Shown: one piece after another, positions 25,408-34,738 of the stretch
Numbering within the stretch: the stretch's first letter is position 1
Layout of the letters: each line of letters begins with the position of its first letter
Source of the DNA: Aeromonas diversa CDC 2478-85
Lineage (GTDB): Bacteria > Pseudomonadota > Gammaproteobacteria > Enterobacterales > Aeromonadaceae
Assembly (NCBI RefSeq): GCF_000819805.1
Contig: NZ_CDCE01000029.1
Location: 436,833 to 500,832, forward strand
Direction of reading: 5' to 3'
DNA length: 64,000 nt
The notes under the pieces: model-generated
Told to the model about the DNA's origin: nothing
Seen by the model: only the letters and a program-made list of their open reading frames with translations
Databases searched by the model: none
Made by a program: the position numbers and the translations under genes

Positions 25408-28400
25408 ATTCTATTGGATTAAAAAGAGCTTATAGTGATTCTTTTGCCAACGTTGATGTTCTGCCTACAGCGAGCCAAGCAAGAATCTTAGAGCAGCAAG
25501 CCCAGCAATTGAGCAACCGTAGCTATCATGAGTTACTGCTTCTAAAAGGAAATGGCATCCCCGATGTTGCTCGTCTTCAATCATCACTTGGTGAATTGGT
25601 CACTCGCCATCAGAGTTTGTCAACGAACTTTATATTTTTTGATGAGGAACTAGTTCCCTGGGATGCAAGCGGTACGGAACTAGAGTGGTTACAAGTTCAG
25701 CTGGAACAAACAGAAGATATATCATCAGTCTTGAATGAATGGATATCCAAGGATCTGGTTTTTTTGGAGAGACTGCCGCTGCGAGTAGGGCTCATATTGA
25801 AGCCTGATCATTATTATATTGCGATTGTTGTTCATCATGTCGCCATCGATGGTTGGTCATTCATGGTCTTACTGCGTGAATGGTCAGAACTAATGTCATC
25901 GGGTCGATTGATTGAGCCAGCACCGATATTTAGTCGCTATTATTCTGATGAATTAGTAAGACAACAGCATGGTAATGTGGCCAGAGAAGCATTCTGGCGA
26001 AAGCATCTCGAGCATGCTCCGGCATTTTCTTTACCTACACCCGATCTACACTGTTATGATCGAATGGATAGAAAGGGTGGGGTAATGGTTAGCCGCTTGG
26101 GGGAAGAGGAGTGGTCTTTATTATCTTCTTTGGCAAGAAAAAATAATTGTAGTGAGTTCGTCGCACTCCAGGTCTTATTTAGTTCATGTCTCTGTAGATT
26201 GTATAGACGAGCCAGTATTGTAATTAGTTCACCGTGCGCAAATAGAATCGCTACGGATAGCCACTCAGTGATTGGTTTTCTTGCAAACACACTACCGTTT
26301 CATATTGAATATTCGCCAGAAGAGACTTTTTTATCAGCAATAAAAAAGCAACGTTCAATATCGATGACGGCGCTCTCACATCAGCAGCTTGGTTACGACA
26401 AGATATTAGAATTGTCTGGCACAGAAACAAGGGCTGGAATATCTCCTCTGAGTCAAGTCTTTTTGGTGTTGCAAAATATTAGTACGGAGATGCCAAAACT
26501 AAATGGCGATGATATTAGTATTTGTGCTGATCTTTCACCAAGAGACATTAAAGCGGAACTGACTCTCGAGTGTCAACCTGAAGTTGATGGTGCCAAATTT
26601 ATTTGGAGATATGCAACCAGCCTTTATAAAAAAGAGACCATAGCTGGCATTGATAAAGCATTAACTAATATAACTCGAGCCGCACTATTATCTCCCGATA
26701 TGCCCTTGGGTGTTCTGCCACTTATTGATGATGAAGACCTCAAGGCCATGGCTGTATATAATAACAGGAAAATGGACATTCCGGATGGAACCGTTGTTGA
26801 TTGGATTAGAAATAATGCACAGGCGATAGGTACAAGCCCTGCTATTTTTGCATCGGATGGGTGCTATGTTAGTTATCAAGAGCTGGAGCAGCACACAAAC
26901 AGTGTAGCAAACAGTTTGAATACGCTAGGGATAAGAGATGGCGATATTATTGCGTTGTATATGCCACGCTCTATAAATCTGTTTATCAGTATGTTGGGTG
27001 TTTTGAAATCCGGTGCGGCATATTTGGCATTAGATCCAGACTATCCTTCATCGCGTACAGAGTTCATGATTGATGATAGTAATGTTTCATACATTATAGC
27101 TGACGCTATAAGGCCTCAGTCAAACCTAAAATGTCAGTGTTTGGAAATGGAAACATTGTTAAATGGAGTGACTGATGGTAGTTCATTGCCGGTACTCAAT
27201 AATGATCATGTGGCTTATATAAACTACAGCTCAGGTTCAACAGGTAAACCCAAGGCCAGCATACTGTCACATCGAGGATTGAGAAATACGGCATTTAATT
27301 TTAACAAGTCACTTTCTATCTCTCATGGTGATAGACTTCTTCAGTTTTCATCTCCCGCATTCGACGCATGCACAGCTGAATGGTTGATGGCATTTGTAAA
27401 CCAAGCCACGCTAGTCTTGCTAGATCCTGAACATTCTCGAGATATTAATCATGTAACAGAGGTCGTGCAACGACAACGGGTTACTCATCTTCATCTGCCC
27501 CCTAGTGTTATCTCTCTACTCTCGCCAAACAGTTTATCCAGCGTGAGGGTGGTGATCAGTATTGGTGAGGCAATGACACCGGCGGTGAAAAAAACATGGC
27601 AGAATGCTACCAAGTTATATAATGGGTATGGACCGAGTGAGTTCACTATCGCTACACATATGCATTTATGTAGTGAGTTAAACACGCCAAACAATATTGG
27701 TCAGGCATTTTATAACACTTCTTGCTATGTCGTCGATCAGCATATGTCACTACTTCCCATTGGTTTCGAAGGTGAGCTCGTATTGGGGGGGGATGGGATT
27801 GCCAATGGCTATTTAAATCGTGAAGAGTTAACGAGAAAGTTTTTTTTAAAAAAATTTGGAAGTTCTATTGTTGAGAATAGAGTCTATCGTACTGGAGATC
27901 TTGTTAAATGGAATGAGGCAGGGGAGCTTTTATATATAGGTAGAACTGATAGCCAAATAAAGATAAACGGTGTGAGAGTTGAGACGGATGAAATAGTTAA
28001 TGTATTGTGTCAGTGTAGAGGGGTGCTGGATGCGGTATGTTGGATGTCGTCTAGTGGTAATGAGCCTCGTCTGCTAGCTACAATTGTTACAGAGAATAAA
28101 AATGAGGTGACACATGATGAAGTTTATAATCATATGTTATCTTGCTTGCCCAAGAGCATGCTCCCAAACTCAATCATTATTTTGACTTCGTTACCACGAA
28201 CACCCAACAATAAGGTTGATTATAAGGCATTGACAGAAATTGCAAATAATGAATTAGAATCAACAAGTGCCAATAGCACAGAGCTTAACGAGCTACAGAC
28301 GAAATTGCTCGGTTTCTTCAATGAAGTTTTAACAAAAACGGTAGGGCCTAATAGTAATTTTTTTGCATATGGTGGCCACTCATTATCCGCATCAAGATTA

Positions 28401-31247
28401 GTGGCTAGAATAAGAAGTGATTTGGGAAAAAGGGTTCCACTTTCTACTGTTTATGAATATCCAACGGTTATTCAACTGGCAACGCAGCTTACAGACGAAG
28501 ATAGTCGTGATAGACGCTCGACAGAAAAGGTCATCGACCAACACTCTAGGATAATAGCCACGCCATCACAGCGAGAGTTTTGGCGATTTGATAAACATGT
28601 AAAGTCACCTGCATTTCATATTCAGGAGCAGCTGTTACTTGATGGTGTTCTGAACAAAGAGGCTTTGCTGTTTGCAATACAAAACATAGTAAAGCGTCAC
28701 CAATCACTTCATAGTACGTTCTGTTCTGATGGGAATAAACTATGGATGAGATTAGACAGTACTAACAGCGTATTAATAAACCAAGTATCTTCCTTAGATG
28801 TGGAATGGTCTGATTTTCTAGAGAGTGCCATTAGGGATGATTTCGATATCAGTAATGGGCCATTAATAAAATTTACTCTCTTTCAACATTCAGCTTTGAA
28901 GCATACGCTTCTCATCAGGGCTCACCATATTATTATTGATGGTTGGAGCCTACAAAACCTGACTCGTGAGCTGGCATTGTTTTACTGTGGTTACTCTACT
29001 GAAGGCGTTAGTTTTAAGGCGCCCGTACTGCATACGAGCTTCTTCGATTATGCAAAGAACCAGTCTTGCAATGAAGACAGAAACCTTCTTTATTGGAATC
29101 GTCGAGTTGGACAGAGACATCGATGGCTATCTTTACCGGGTGAGAAGGTGAAGAATGATACATGTCGAGAAGTTAATAGTATAGAGTTAGTCATTCCCCC
29201 ATCACTTGGTTTGCAACTCAGGGCCATCAGTTTTGAGCATAAGGTAACGCTCTTTGTCACATTGTATAGTGCAATGTGCATATTTCTGGCTCAGCAATGT
29301 AAGCTTGAAAAAGTAGTATTAGGGACAGTCGTTGCTCATCGGCCTATGCCTGATGACGAGAATATCATTGGTCTATGCTTAAGCTCAGCGCTTTTAGTCT
29401 GTGACTATGATCCAGATAAAACGCTTTCAGATTATCTCCATAAACATCAGCGAGAGTTTATCGAGTGCCTCGACCATCTCCCTTTGGATGTCACCGCATT
29501 AAATAATTATAATGTGAAGGATTTCGAGCATGGTCGATACCCAGTGTATCAGATGATGATGGTTATGCAGAATTTCGAAGGGCAGCCACTAATATTGCCT
29601 GGCATCAATGTTAGTCGTATTCCTATCCCATCAAAGGAGCAAGAGGTCGATCATTATATCTCGATAGAAACCACAGGTGATGGCGGCATGATGATCACAT
29701 GGAGCTATCGAAAATCCATGTTTGATAAGCCTGACATGGAAAGGAATGGTAATCTATTTGTCTCTTATTTGAAGGCGATGCTGTACAGCACCGAAGCTGT
29801 CGATAAATATTCAATTGAATGTGAATCGGCATGTGCGGTTCCTGATGGCCAATTAAAGTACCTTGGCGTTGATCCATGCAGTGTTAATCCCGCACAGATG
29901 ATAGCGATAAAAGGTCATGAGTATCATCATCGTTTAGCACCTCGCATCCATCTTCAATTAAAAATCAAATGTATGGGTAGGAATGTCTCATTACTAGAAT
30001 GGTTATATGCATGCTATATGTTAACAGTTTCGCAAGTTAAAGCGGTTGATACCGTTTCTCTGAAGGTGGAACTACTGGCTGATGAGCTTGTTACGATCAA
30101 ATCCGAGCATGCTATGCATCCGGGTATGGAGTTCAATGCTGTCATTGATGATGTAAAAAAAATTATTGGACGTGAAAATAATAGAATATGTATAGGTTCA
30201 ATCGGCCATCGTTCTCAGGTTGTGTTTTCTGAGTCAAACGACAATGCTAGAGATATAAATAAGCGCTCCTCGCAGTCATTCATAATGACATTTAAATATA
30301 TTGATGAGGATCCGTACATCTTCTGGTCTTTAGATGGGGCAGTGCATGATGATTCAGTCATTGAGAATGTGGCCGCACGCTACACCGCAATTTTACAACA
30401 ATCACTGTATGACTTTAAATTTAAACCCATGGAGAGTGTGTTTGAGAAACATAATTTATTCGGTATGAAAAATCGAGTCTTAGAAAAGGTTTTGCTAAAA
30501 AGCGGTGATTCGAATTTAAATATAATTTGTATCCCTGGTGTTCTGGGTCAGAGCGAGTGCTTCAGTCATCTAATAGGACATCTTTCTTGTGATGCCATGG
30601 TGATAGGATTCAATGCCATCCTGGATAGTGATGCCTTCCCTATAGAGGCATATCTGTCCGCGTTAGATGAGTTCGATCTCTCTAAATCAGTCTTGCTATG
30701 CCACTCCATGGGAGGGGGAATTGCAGCCAGAGTTTCTGAGGCATTAAAAAACAAAGGTAAAATTCGACCTCCTGTTATCTTACTCGATAGTTGGCCTACT
30801 GAGAGAGTCATCCCGTCTTTTATGAGCATGAAGGACCATTTTATGATGACAGTCGCCAACAGCCTTGGCAATAACATCTCACTCGACATTTCGAAAGATA
30901 TCAATGCGCTTATTGATTTTGATTCGGCGATCAATCTGCTATGTGATCAAAATAAAAAGCCGATATTTAATGCAGAACAACTAAAGACTATGTTTGCCCG
31001 ATATAGCAATCAACGGAGTTATCAGATCCCCGTTTCGAGTGGAATGATGGATAAGGTTGCCTTGATCGAACCGCGCTTTGGGCCATCGCCAAAAATGTAC
31101 TGGCAGCCCGTATGTGAGTCTCCCTTGCTTACATGTTCGATTGATGCTGGTCACGACACAATGTTGCTCGAGCCATATGTGAGCGAAACGGCAAAGGTAA
31201 TAGATTATCTACTTCCATTTATGTTTTCGAATTATGACAAGAGGTAG
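25404..31247 (+). CDS. Nonribosomal peptide synthetase, C-A-PCP-C-degenerate region-TE
   Basis: The 1,947-aa protein is the last assembly-line enzyme. C1 has HHVAIDGW (His144, His145, Asp149). The A domain (about 470-930) has YSSGSTGKPKA, YGPSEFTI, YRTGDLV and a late NNKVDYKAL; its pocket reads D-A-A-H-I-I-G-I-A-K, which I cannot match to a known residue. The carrier serine is Ser993 in YGGHSLSAS. C2 is intact (HHIIIDGW; His1174, His1175, Asp1179). Residues about 1,490-1,690 resemble the C-terminal part of another C domain but lack HHxxxDG. The thioesterase has Ser1768 in CHSMGGG, Asp1795 in LLDSW and His1917 in GHDTMLL, with family-typical spacing. There is no A or carrier domain between C2 and TE, an unusual ending. 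The glycosyltransferase gene follows after 5 nt. Confidence 0.87.
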   Translation: MNSIGLKRAYSDSFANVDVLPTASQARILEQQAQQLSNRSYHELLLLKGNGIPDVARLQSSLGELVTRHQSLSTNFIFFDEELVPWDASGTELEWLQVQLEQTEDISSVLNEWISKDLVFLERLPLRVGLILKPDHYYIAIVVHHVAIDGWSFMVLLREWSELMSSGRLIEPAPIFSRYYSDELVRQQHGNVAREAFWRKHLEHAPAFSLPTPDLHCYDRMDRKGGVMVSRLGEEEWSLLSSLARKNNCSEFVALQVLFSSCLCRLYRRASIVISSPCANRIATDSHSVIGFLANTLPFHIEYSPEETFLSAIKKQRSISMTALSHQQLGYDKILELSGTETRAGISPLSQVFLVLQNISTEMPKLNGDDISICADLSPRDIKAELTLECQPEVDGAKFIWRYATSLYKKETIAGIDKALTNITRAALLSPDMPLGVLPLIDDEDLKAMAVYNNRKMDIPDGTVVDWIRNNAQAIGTSPAIFASDGCYVSYQELEQHTNSVANSLNTLGIRDGDIIALYMPRSINLFISMLGVLKSGAAYLALDPDYPSSRTEFMIDDSNVSYIIADAIRPQSNLKCQCLEMETLLNGVTDGSSLPVLNNDHVAYINYSSGSTGKPKASILSHRGLRNTAFNFNKSLSISHGDRLLQFSSPAFDACTAEWLMAFVNQATLVLLDPEHSRDINHVTEVVQRQRVTHLHLPPSVISLLSPNSLSSVRVVISIGEAMTPAVKKTWQNATKLYNGYGPSEFTIATHMHLCSELNTPNNIGQAFYNTSCYVVDQHMSLLPIGFEGELVLGGDGIANGYLNREELTRKFFLKKFGSSIVENRVYRTGDLVKWNEAGELLYIGRTDSQIKINGVRVETDEIVNVLCQCRGVLDAVCWMSSSGNEPRLLATIVTENKNEVTHDEVYNHMLSCLPKSMLPNSIIILTSLPRTPNNKVDYKALTEIANNELESTSANSTELNELQTKLLGFFNEVLTKTVGPNSNFFAYGGHSLSASRLVARIRSDLGKRVPLSTVYEYPTVIQLATQLTDEDSRDRRSTEKVIDQHSRIIATPSQREFWRFDKHVKSPAFHIQEQLLLDGVLNKEALLFAIQNIVKRHQSLHSTFCSDGNKLWMRLDSTNSVLINQVSSLDVEWSDFLESAIRDDFDISNGPLIKFTLFQHSALKHTLLIRAHHIIIDGWSLQNLTRELALFYCGYSTEGVSFKAPVLHTSFFDYAKNQSCNEDRNLLYWNRRVGQRHRWLSLPGEKVKNDTCREVNSIELVIPPSLGLQLRAISFEHKVTLFVTLYSAMCIFLAQQCKLEKVVLGTVVAHRPMPDDENIIGLCLSSALLVCDYDPDKTLSDYLHKHQREFIECLDHLPLDVTALNNYNVKDFEHGRYPVYQMMMVMQNFEGQPLILPGINVSRIPIPSKEQEVDHYISIETTGDGGMMITWSYRKSMFDKPDMERNGNLFVSYLKAMLYSTEAVDKYSIECESACAVPDGQLKYLGVDPCSVNPAQMIAIKGHEYHHRLAPRIHLQLKIKCMGRNVSLLEWLYACYMLTVSQVKAVDTVSLKVELLADELVTIKSEHAMHPGMEFNAVIDDVKKIIGRENNRICIGSIGHRSQVVFSESNDNARDINKRSSQSFIMTFKYIDEDPYIFWSLDGAVHDDSVIENVAARYTAILQQSLYDFKFKPMESVFEKHNLFGMKNRVLEKVLLKSGDSNLNIICIPGVLGQSECFSHLIGHLSCDAMVIGFNAILDSDAFPIEAYLSALDEFDLSKSVLLCHSMGGGIAARVSEALKNKGKIRPPVILLDSWPTERVIPSFMSMKDHFMMTVANSLGNNISLDISKDINALIDFDSAINLLCDQNKKPIFNAEQLKTMFARYSNQRSYQIPVSSGMMDKVALIEPRFGPSPKMYWQPVCESPLLTCSIDAGHDTMLLEPYVSETAKVIDYLLPFMFSNYDKR

Positions 31248-31252
31248 ATAGC

Positions 31253-32389
31253 ATGAAATATCTGATTTTCAGTTTCTTTTTTTATCCCGAGGTTAATGGT
31301 ATTAGTCAGTCAGTTTTTTATCGTTGTAAAGAATTGGCCATTCGTGGTAACACCGTCAGTCTGTTAGTACCTGGATATCCGACATTAAGCGAGCAGCCGG
31401 CAGTTATAAGCCTAAAGAATCTAGGTATAAGAATCATTGATATGCCTTTGGCGGTCCATTGTAACCCAATGACATCACCATTTCCCGATCATCGTTGTAC
31501 GCGGATTCTTGCCGACGAGATCGCGTCATTCCAGCCAGATGTTCTGTTAGTCGATGAACCCATGCCATTATATATGGATGCGGGGTTCTGTTTGAGCGAT
31601 ATTATCGAGACTGTTCCTGAACAGTGTTTGACGATTGCTCTCTGTCATGTCGATCTAGCTGCACTCTGCGAAAACTATGGTATGAGCGAGGATGCAGCGG
31701 CAATAAATAATAAAGTTGACACTATTTATGGTCAATATGATGCGGTATTCTCACCGTCATTTTTCCTAAAAGACAATTACCTTCGCAATATAAATTCCAC
31801 TGTCGTCTCATTCCTTGGTGTCGATACTGAGATGTTTAAACCACCGCGATGCCATGAGGTTAACAATGTAATGAAGGTTATTTATGTGGGTCGATTATCA
31901 CGGGAGAAGAACCTGCATTTGTTTATTGAAGCCGCAGAAATTTTACGTGAGCAGGGATTGAATATTGAATGGACCTTCGTTGGAAGTGGTCCAATGCTGG
32001 AAACCTTAGAGACTCTATCGACGTCTGGATGCATTAGGTTCTTGGGTGAGAGACCTAGCGAGATAGTCGCTATGGAGCTGCAGAGAAATGATCTTTTCAT
32101 CACAGGGTGCGACTTTGAAGCTTTTGGGATCACAGTGTCAGAGGCAATGGCATGTGGGCTTCCTGTGATGACGTCACATCGGGGGGGAAATGCCGAGCAG
32201 TATGAGCACCTCTCGAGTGGGATCAATTTTGATGTAGCAGATATGGACTCTCTATTGAATGGGATTAAATATTTTTATTATCACAAAGAAGAGCGTATCA
32301 AGATGGGGGAAGTTTCCCGTCGGTCGGTAACCAGCTGGTCCATGGCGGTTGATAACATTGAAATAGCTATTTCGTCGCTAAAAAATTAA
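31253..32389 (+). CDS. GT4-family (GT-B) glycosyltransferase
   Basis: The 378-aa protein has the two-domain GT-B layout of family 4. The N-terminal acceptor half starts with YLIFSFFFYPEVNGISQSV. The C-terminal donor half has VIYVGRLSREKNL, FVGSGPM, and the nucleotide-sugar site EAFGITVSEAMACGLPV with the E-x7-E spacing. It resembles mannosyl- and glucosyltransferases of the PimB/WecA-linked type, but the sugar and acceptor cannot be read from sequence. The ATG lies 5 nt after the NRPS 2 stop, with AGAGGT inside that gene, so it is part of the same operon and probably glycosylates the assembly-line product or its lipid precursor. No signal peptide or membrane segment: cytoplasmic. Confidence 0.87.
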   Translation: MKYLIFSFFFYPEVNGISQSVFYRCKELAIRGNTVSLLVPGYPTLSEQPAVISLKNLGIRIIDMPLAVHCNPMTSPFPDHRCTRILADEIASFQPDVLLVDEPMPLYMDAGFCLSDIIETVPEQCLTIALCHVDLAALCENYGMSEDAAAINNKVDTIYGQYDAVFSPSFFLKDNYLRNINSTVVSFLGVDTEMFKPPRCHEVNNVMKVIYVGRLSREKNLHLFIEAAEILREQGLNIEWTFVGSGPMLETLETLSTSGCIRFLGERPSEIVAMELQRNDLFITGCDFEAFGITVSEAMACGLPVMTSHRGGNAEQYEHLSSGINFDVADMDSLLNGIKYFYYHKEERIKMGEVSRRSVTSWSMAVDNIEIAISSLKN

Positions 32390-32551
32390 TAGGGTTATAG
32401 TGTCATGGATGATCACCCTGCTGGCGTATCAATATGCTAACGAAGGCTGTGGATATTGATAGAGGGGTTGACTATTAGAGGGGTAAATTATCGTTAGTGA
32501 TCTTGTGTCATGGTGAGTTGGGTATGTTGTTTTTATATAAGGGGGATGTAA

Positions 32552-33643
32552 ATGTTGGGACGCATAATACAGTTAATGTCAATAGCGTTACTCATCTTGT
32601 GGGCTCCGTTTAGTGCGGCTAAAGATGTGAACATAGAGGCAACGGACTATCGGTTATCTTTCAGTGGGCGAGTAGTTAAGGATTGGACAAACAGTGATGT
32701 GTATTTCAACTGGCCAGGTGTCGCCCTATCCTTTAGATTTAAAGGCATGGATGCTTCCATTATAATGAATGGTAGAGGGGGGCGATTTGATGTGCTCGTT
32801 AATGGACGTGTTGTCAGCATCATAAATACAGACTCTACACTCAAAAAATACTCATTGGTCAAATTTGATAGCCAGCAAGATGTGGTTGTTGAACTGGTTA
32901 AAAGAAATGAGACGTATGACGAGATGGTATTGTTTGATGGGCTAGAGGTTAATGGGGATGTGTTGGGACATCGCACACCTCAAAAACACATTATTTTTTT
33001 CGGTGATTCGCTCAGTGCAGGACTGGGCAGTGAATCACATCATCAGCAGTGCAGTAGCGATGAAACGTTTAAAACATCAAATGCCAGAGTCGCGTTCCCC
33101 ACTATGACCGCTAAGCTGTTAAATGCTAGTCATAGTCAGGTTTCATACTCTGGATTAGGTGTGATAAGAAACTATGCTGGAGAGCAACGCTATCACAATT
33201 TACCTTATTACTTTAATAAGGCAGGGGCAGTGCTGAATGACTCATCCGCTTATGAGGACCGTCATCCTGCTCTGTTGGTTATTGAATTGGGACTCAATGA
33301 TTTCAATACCGATTTAAAACCCGATGAGCCTTGGGCCAACGTTGAGGATTTCCGACACAGTTGGACTGATGCCTATGTACAGTTCATTATCCAGCTCCGA
33401 CAGCGATACGGTGATGTTCCAATCGTTCTGGTCGGTTTGGAATTAGATAAAGACGATCCTTTTGAACGTGGTATCAATGCAGTAAATGAAGAGTTGTTGC
33501 GAATGGGGGAGCGCAGCATTTATATCAAAAAAATCGACATTAAATTTGATGGCTGCTTGTGGCATCCCACTGAAGTTGAGCACAAAAGGATTTCGACCAT
33601 CCTGGCTTCATTTATTTCCGAGATGTCATTGCTAAACGATTGA
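32552..33643 (+). CDS. Secreted SGNH-hydrolase esterase (CE2-like)
   Basis: The 363-aa protein has a signal peptide (about 1-23, ending FSAAKD). A beta-sandwich of about 120 residues follows (DYRLSFSGRVVKDW, YFNWPGVALSFRFKG), then an SGNH domain with FFGDSLSAGLG (nucleophile Ser), the block II glycine in SGLGVIRNY, ELGLNDF (block III) and the catalytic His in WHPTEVEH. The beta-sandwich plus SGNH order is typical of carbohydrate esterase family 2 deacetylases. It lies 162 nt after the glycosyltransferase, so it may have its own promoter, though a TTGACT at about 32,466 lacks a well-spaced -10. GGGGGAT precedes the ATG. A role in deacylating a glycosylated product outside the cytoplasm is inferred from context only. 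Confidence 0.82.
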   Translation: MLGRIIQLMSIALLILWAPFSAAKDVNIEATDYRLSFSGRVVKDWTNSDVYFNWPGVALSFRFKGMDASIIMNGRGGRFDVLVNGRVVSIINTDSTLKKYSLVKFDSQQDVVVELVKRNETYDEMVLFDGLEVNGDVLGHRTPQKHIIFFGDSLSAGLGSESHHQQCSSDETFKTSNARVAFPTMTAKLLNASHSQVSYSGLGVIRNYAGEQRYHNLPYYFNKAGAVLNDSSAYEDRHPALLVIELGLNDFNTDLKPDEPWANVEDFRHSWTDAYVQFIIQLRQRYGDVPIVLVGLELDKDDPFERGINAVNEELLRMGERSIYIKKIDIKFDGCLWHPTEVEHKRISTILASFISEMSLLND

Positions 33644-33686
33644 CCAGACGTTATTCATCTTAAATGACGTAGAACGGGCAAAAATG

Positions 33687-33713
33687 GAAGACACCGAGAT
33701 AATCGGTGTTTTC
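33687..33713. terminator. Bidirectional terminator between the esterase and PPTase genes
   Basis: An 11-bp stem (one G-T pair) around ACACCGA/TCGGTGT with a 5-nt loop lies between two convergent genes. The right side runs into TTTTC and the left side has ATTTTTG a few bases on, so it can serve both directions. It abuts the PPTase stop codon. Confidence 0.7.
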
Positions 33714-34450
33714 TACGGTTTCTTGGTGTTGATAAGATATGTAATGACACCCTCATGATGCGTTATATATTCTAAATCAAAGATTGTTCCGGCCCTTAAC
33801 TCATTGCTCCATGACTCTGTCAGTCGTAATCGTACTCTTGAGCTCTGATGATCGATGTTGACAGTCTCGGCCGCATGGAAATCTTTGTATTCGCCACATT
33901 CATCATAGAGAGCTTTAAACAGGCTCTCTTTTGCTGAAAAAATGATGGTAATATCTTTTCTTGGGGTCCGTGAATCATTCTCAATTTTTGTTTTTTCTCT
34001 GTCACACATGATGATATCAATCACGCTTTTTATGGTGCTGACGTCAATCCATGGCTCATAATCTATGCCAATCCTGTGAACGTATTGAGCGCGAGCCATG
34101 GCGACAATGGCATAGCTATTTGCATGTGTAATTGAGCCTAGGGTATGCGATGGCCACATCGGATTCCGGTGCCGGCCTGTACCAACAGGTTCTGGAGATA
34201 ATCCCAGTAAGTACTGGGCCAGGCGAGAGGCGATGCGGCCGGCCAAATATTCGCTCTTTCTTTGCGCAACAGAATTCATGATGTCTTTTTTTAAAGGGAT
34301 ATTGTTATCAAGGAACAATGACTCATGAAATTGTTTGGCGTCGAACTTACAAAAAACCCACTGGACATGTTCTGTTGGCGAAGGCCTGTTTATATAGATA
34401 CTTTTTATGAAGGCCTCCTCTTGTAGAAATAACTCGTGCCATTGAATCAC
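33713..34450 (-). CDS. 4'-phosphopantetheinyl transferase (EntD/Sfp family)
   Basis: The 245-aa protein shows the motifs of group II phosphopantetheinyl transferases: RKSEYLAGRIASRLA, GRHRNPMWP followed by GSITHANSYAIVAMA, the metal-binding GIDYEPW and FSAKESLFKALY. It would convert the carriers of the three synthases (Ser999, Ser910, Ser988 and Ser993) from apo to holo. Overall layout is closest to EntD. The start is a GTG at 34450, supported by GAGGT about 7 nt upstream; no in-frame ATG fits. It is transcribed toward the biosynthetic operon and shares its low GC, so it belongs to the island. A host PPTase elsewhere may also serve. Confidence 0.92.
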   Translation of the reverse strand: MIQWHELFLQEEAFIKSIYINRPSPTEHVQWVFCKFDAKQFHESLFLDNNIPLKKDIMNSVAQRKSEYLAGRIASRLAQYLLGLSPEPVGTGRHRNPMWPSHTLGSITHANSYAIVAMARAQYVHRIGIDYEPWIDVSTIKSVIDIIMCDREKTKIENDSRTPRKDITIIFSAKESLFKALYDECGEYKDFHAAETVNIDHQSSRVRLRLTESWSNELRAGTIFDLEYITHHEGVITYLINTKKP

Positions 34451-34673
34451 TCTATACCTCAGTTGTGATATGTCTATATCTTGTCTAACTTAGTATATTC
34501 CATTGGGCTCATATAGGGCTATGATCCTTTGGTGTCGAACAACAGCGTTATTAACATGCCAGGGTATGGAAAAGAGATTAAATAACGACTCGCCTGAGGG
34601 GAGGGCAGGCAGGTGCTCTCTTCCTGATTTATCCATGGCATCTAGAGTAAATCAAACGCTTTTAATATAAAAA

Positions 34674-34692
34674 ACGCCCCAGGTCGGGGCGC
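34674..34692 (-). terminator. nagC terminator
   Basis: A CGCCCC/GGGGCG stem with a 5-nt loop, followed on the leftward strand by six Ts, lies about 50 nt past the nagC stop. It marks the right edge of the host-like sequence before the low-GC island. Confidence 0.8.
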
Positions 34693-34738
34693 TTTATCGA
34701 TATGGTCTGTCAATATGACTCATCCAAAAAGGAAGCGT

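Larger units (their letters stand above)
18963..34670. other. Low-GC island carrying a hybrid NRPS-PKS biosynthetic locus
   Basis: About 15.7 kb between the first GH20 gene and nagC differs sharply in composition from its neighbours: by eye roughly 40-45% GC with many ATA, AGA and TTA codons, against about 60% in the flanks. It contains three assembly-line genes, a glycosyltransferase, a secreted esterase and a phosphopantetheinyl transferase. No integrase, transposase, tRNA or clear direct repeats were seen at its ends. The outer limits given are the orphan hairpin on the left and the nagC terminator on the right, and are approximate. Confidence 0.75.

Noticed and set aside
18709-34738. Direct repeats or attachment sites bounding the NRPS-PKS island.
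   Set aside because: I compared the two ends and found only similar terminator hairpins, not a repeat longer than expected by chance; no integrase is present.
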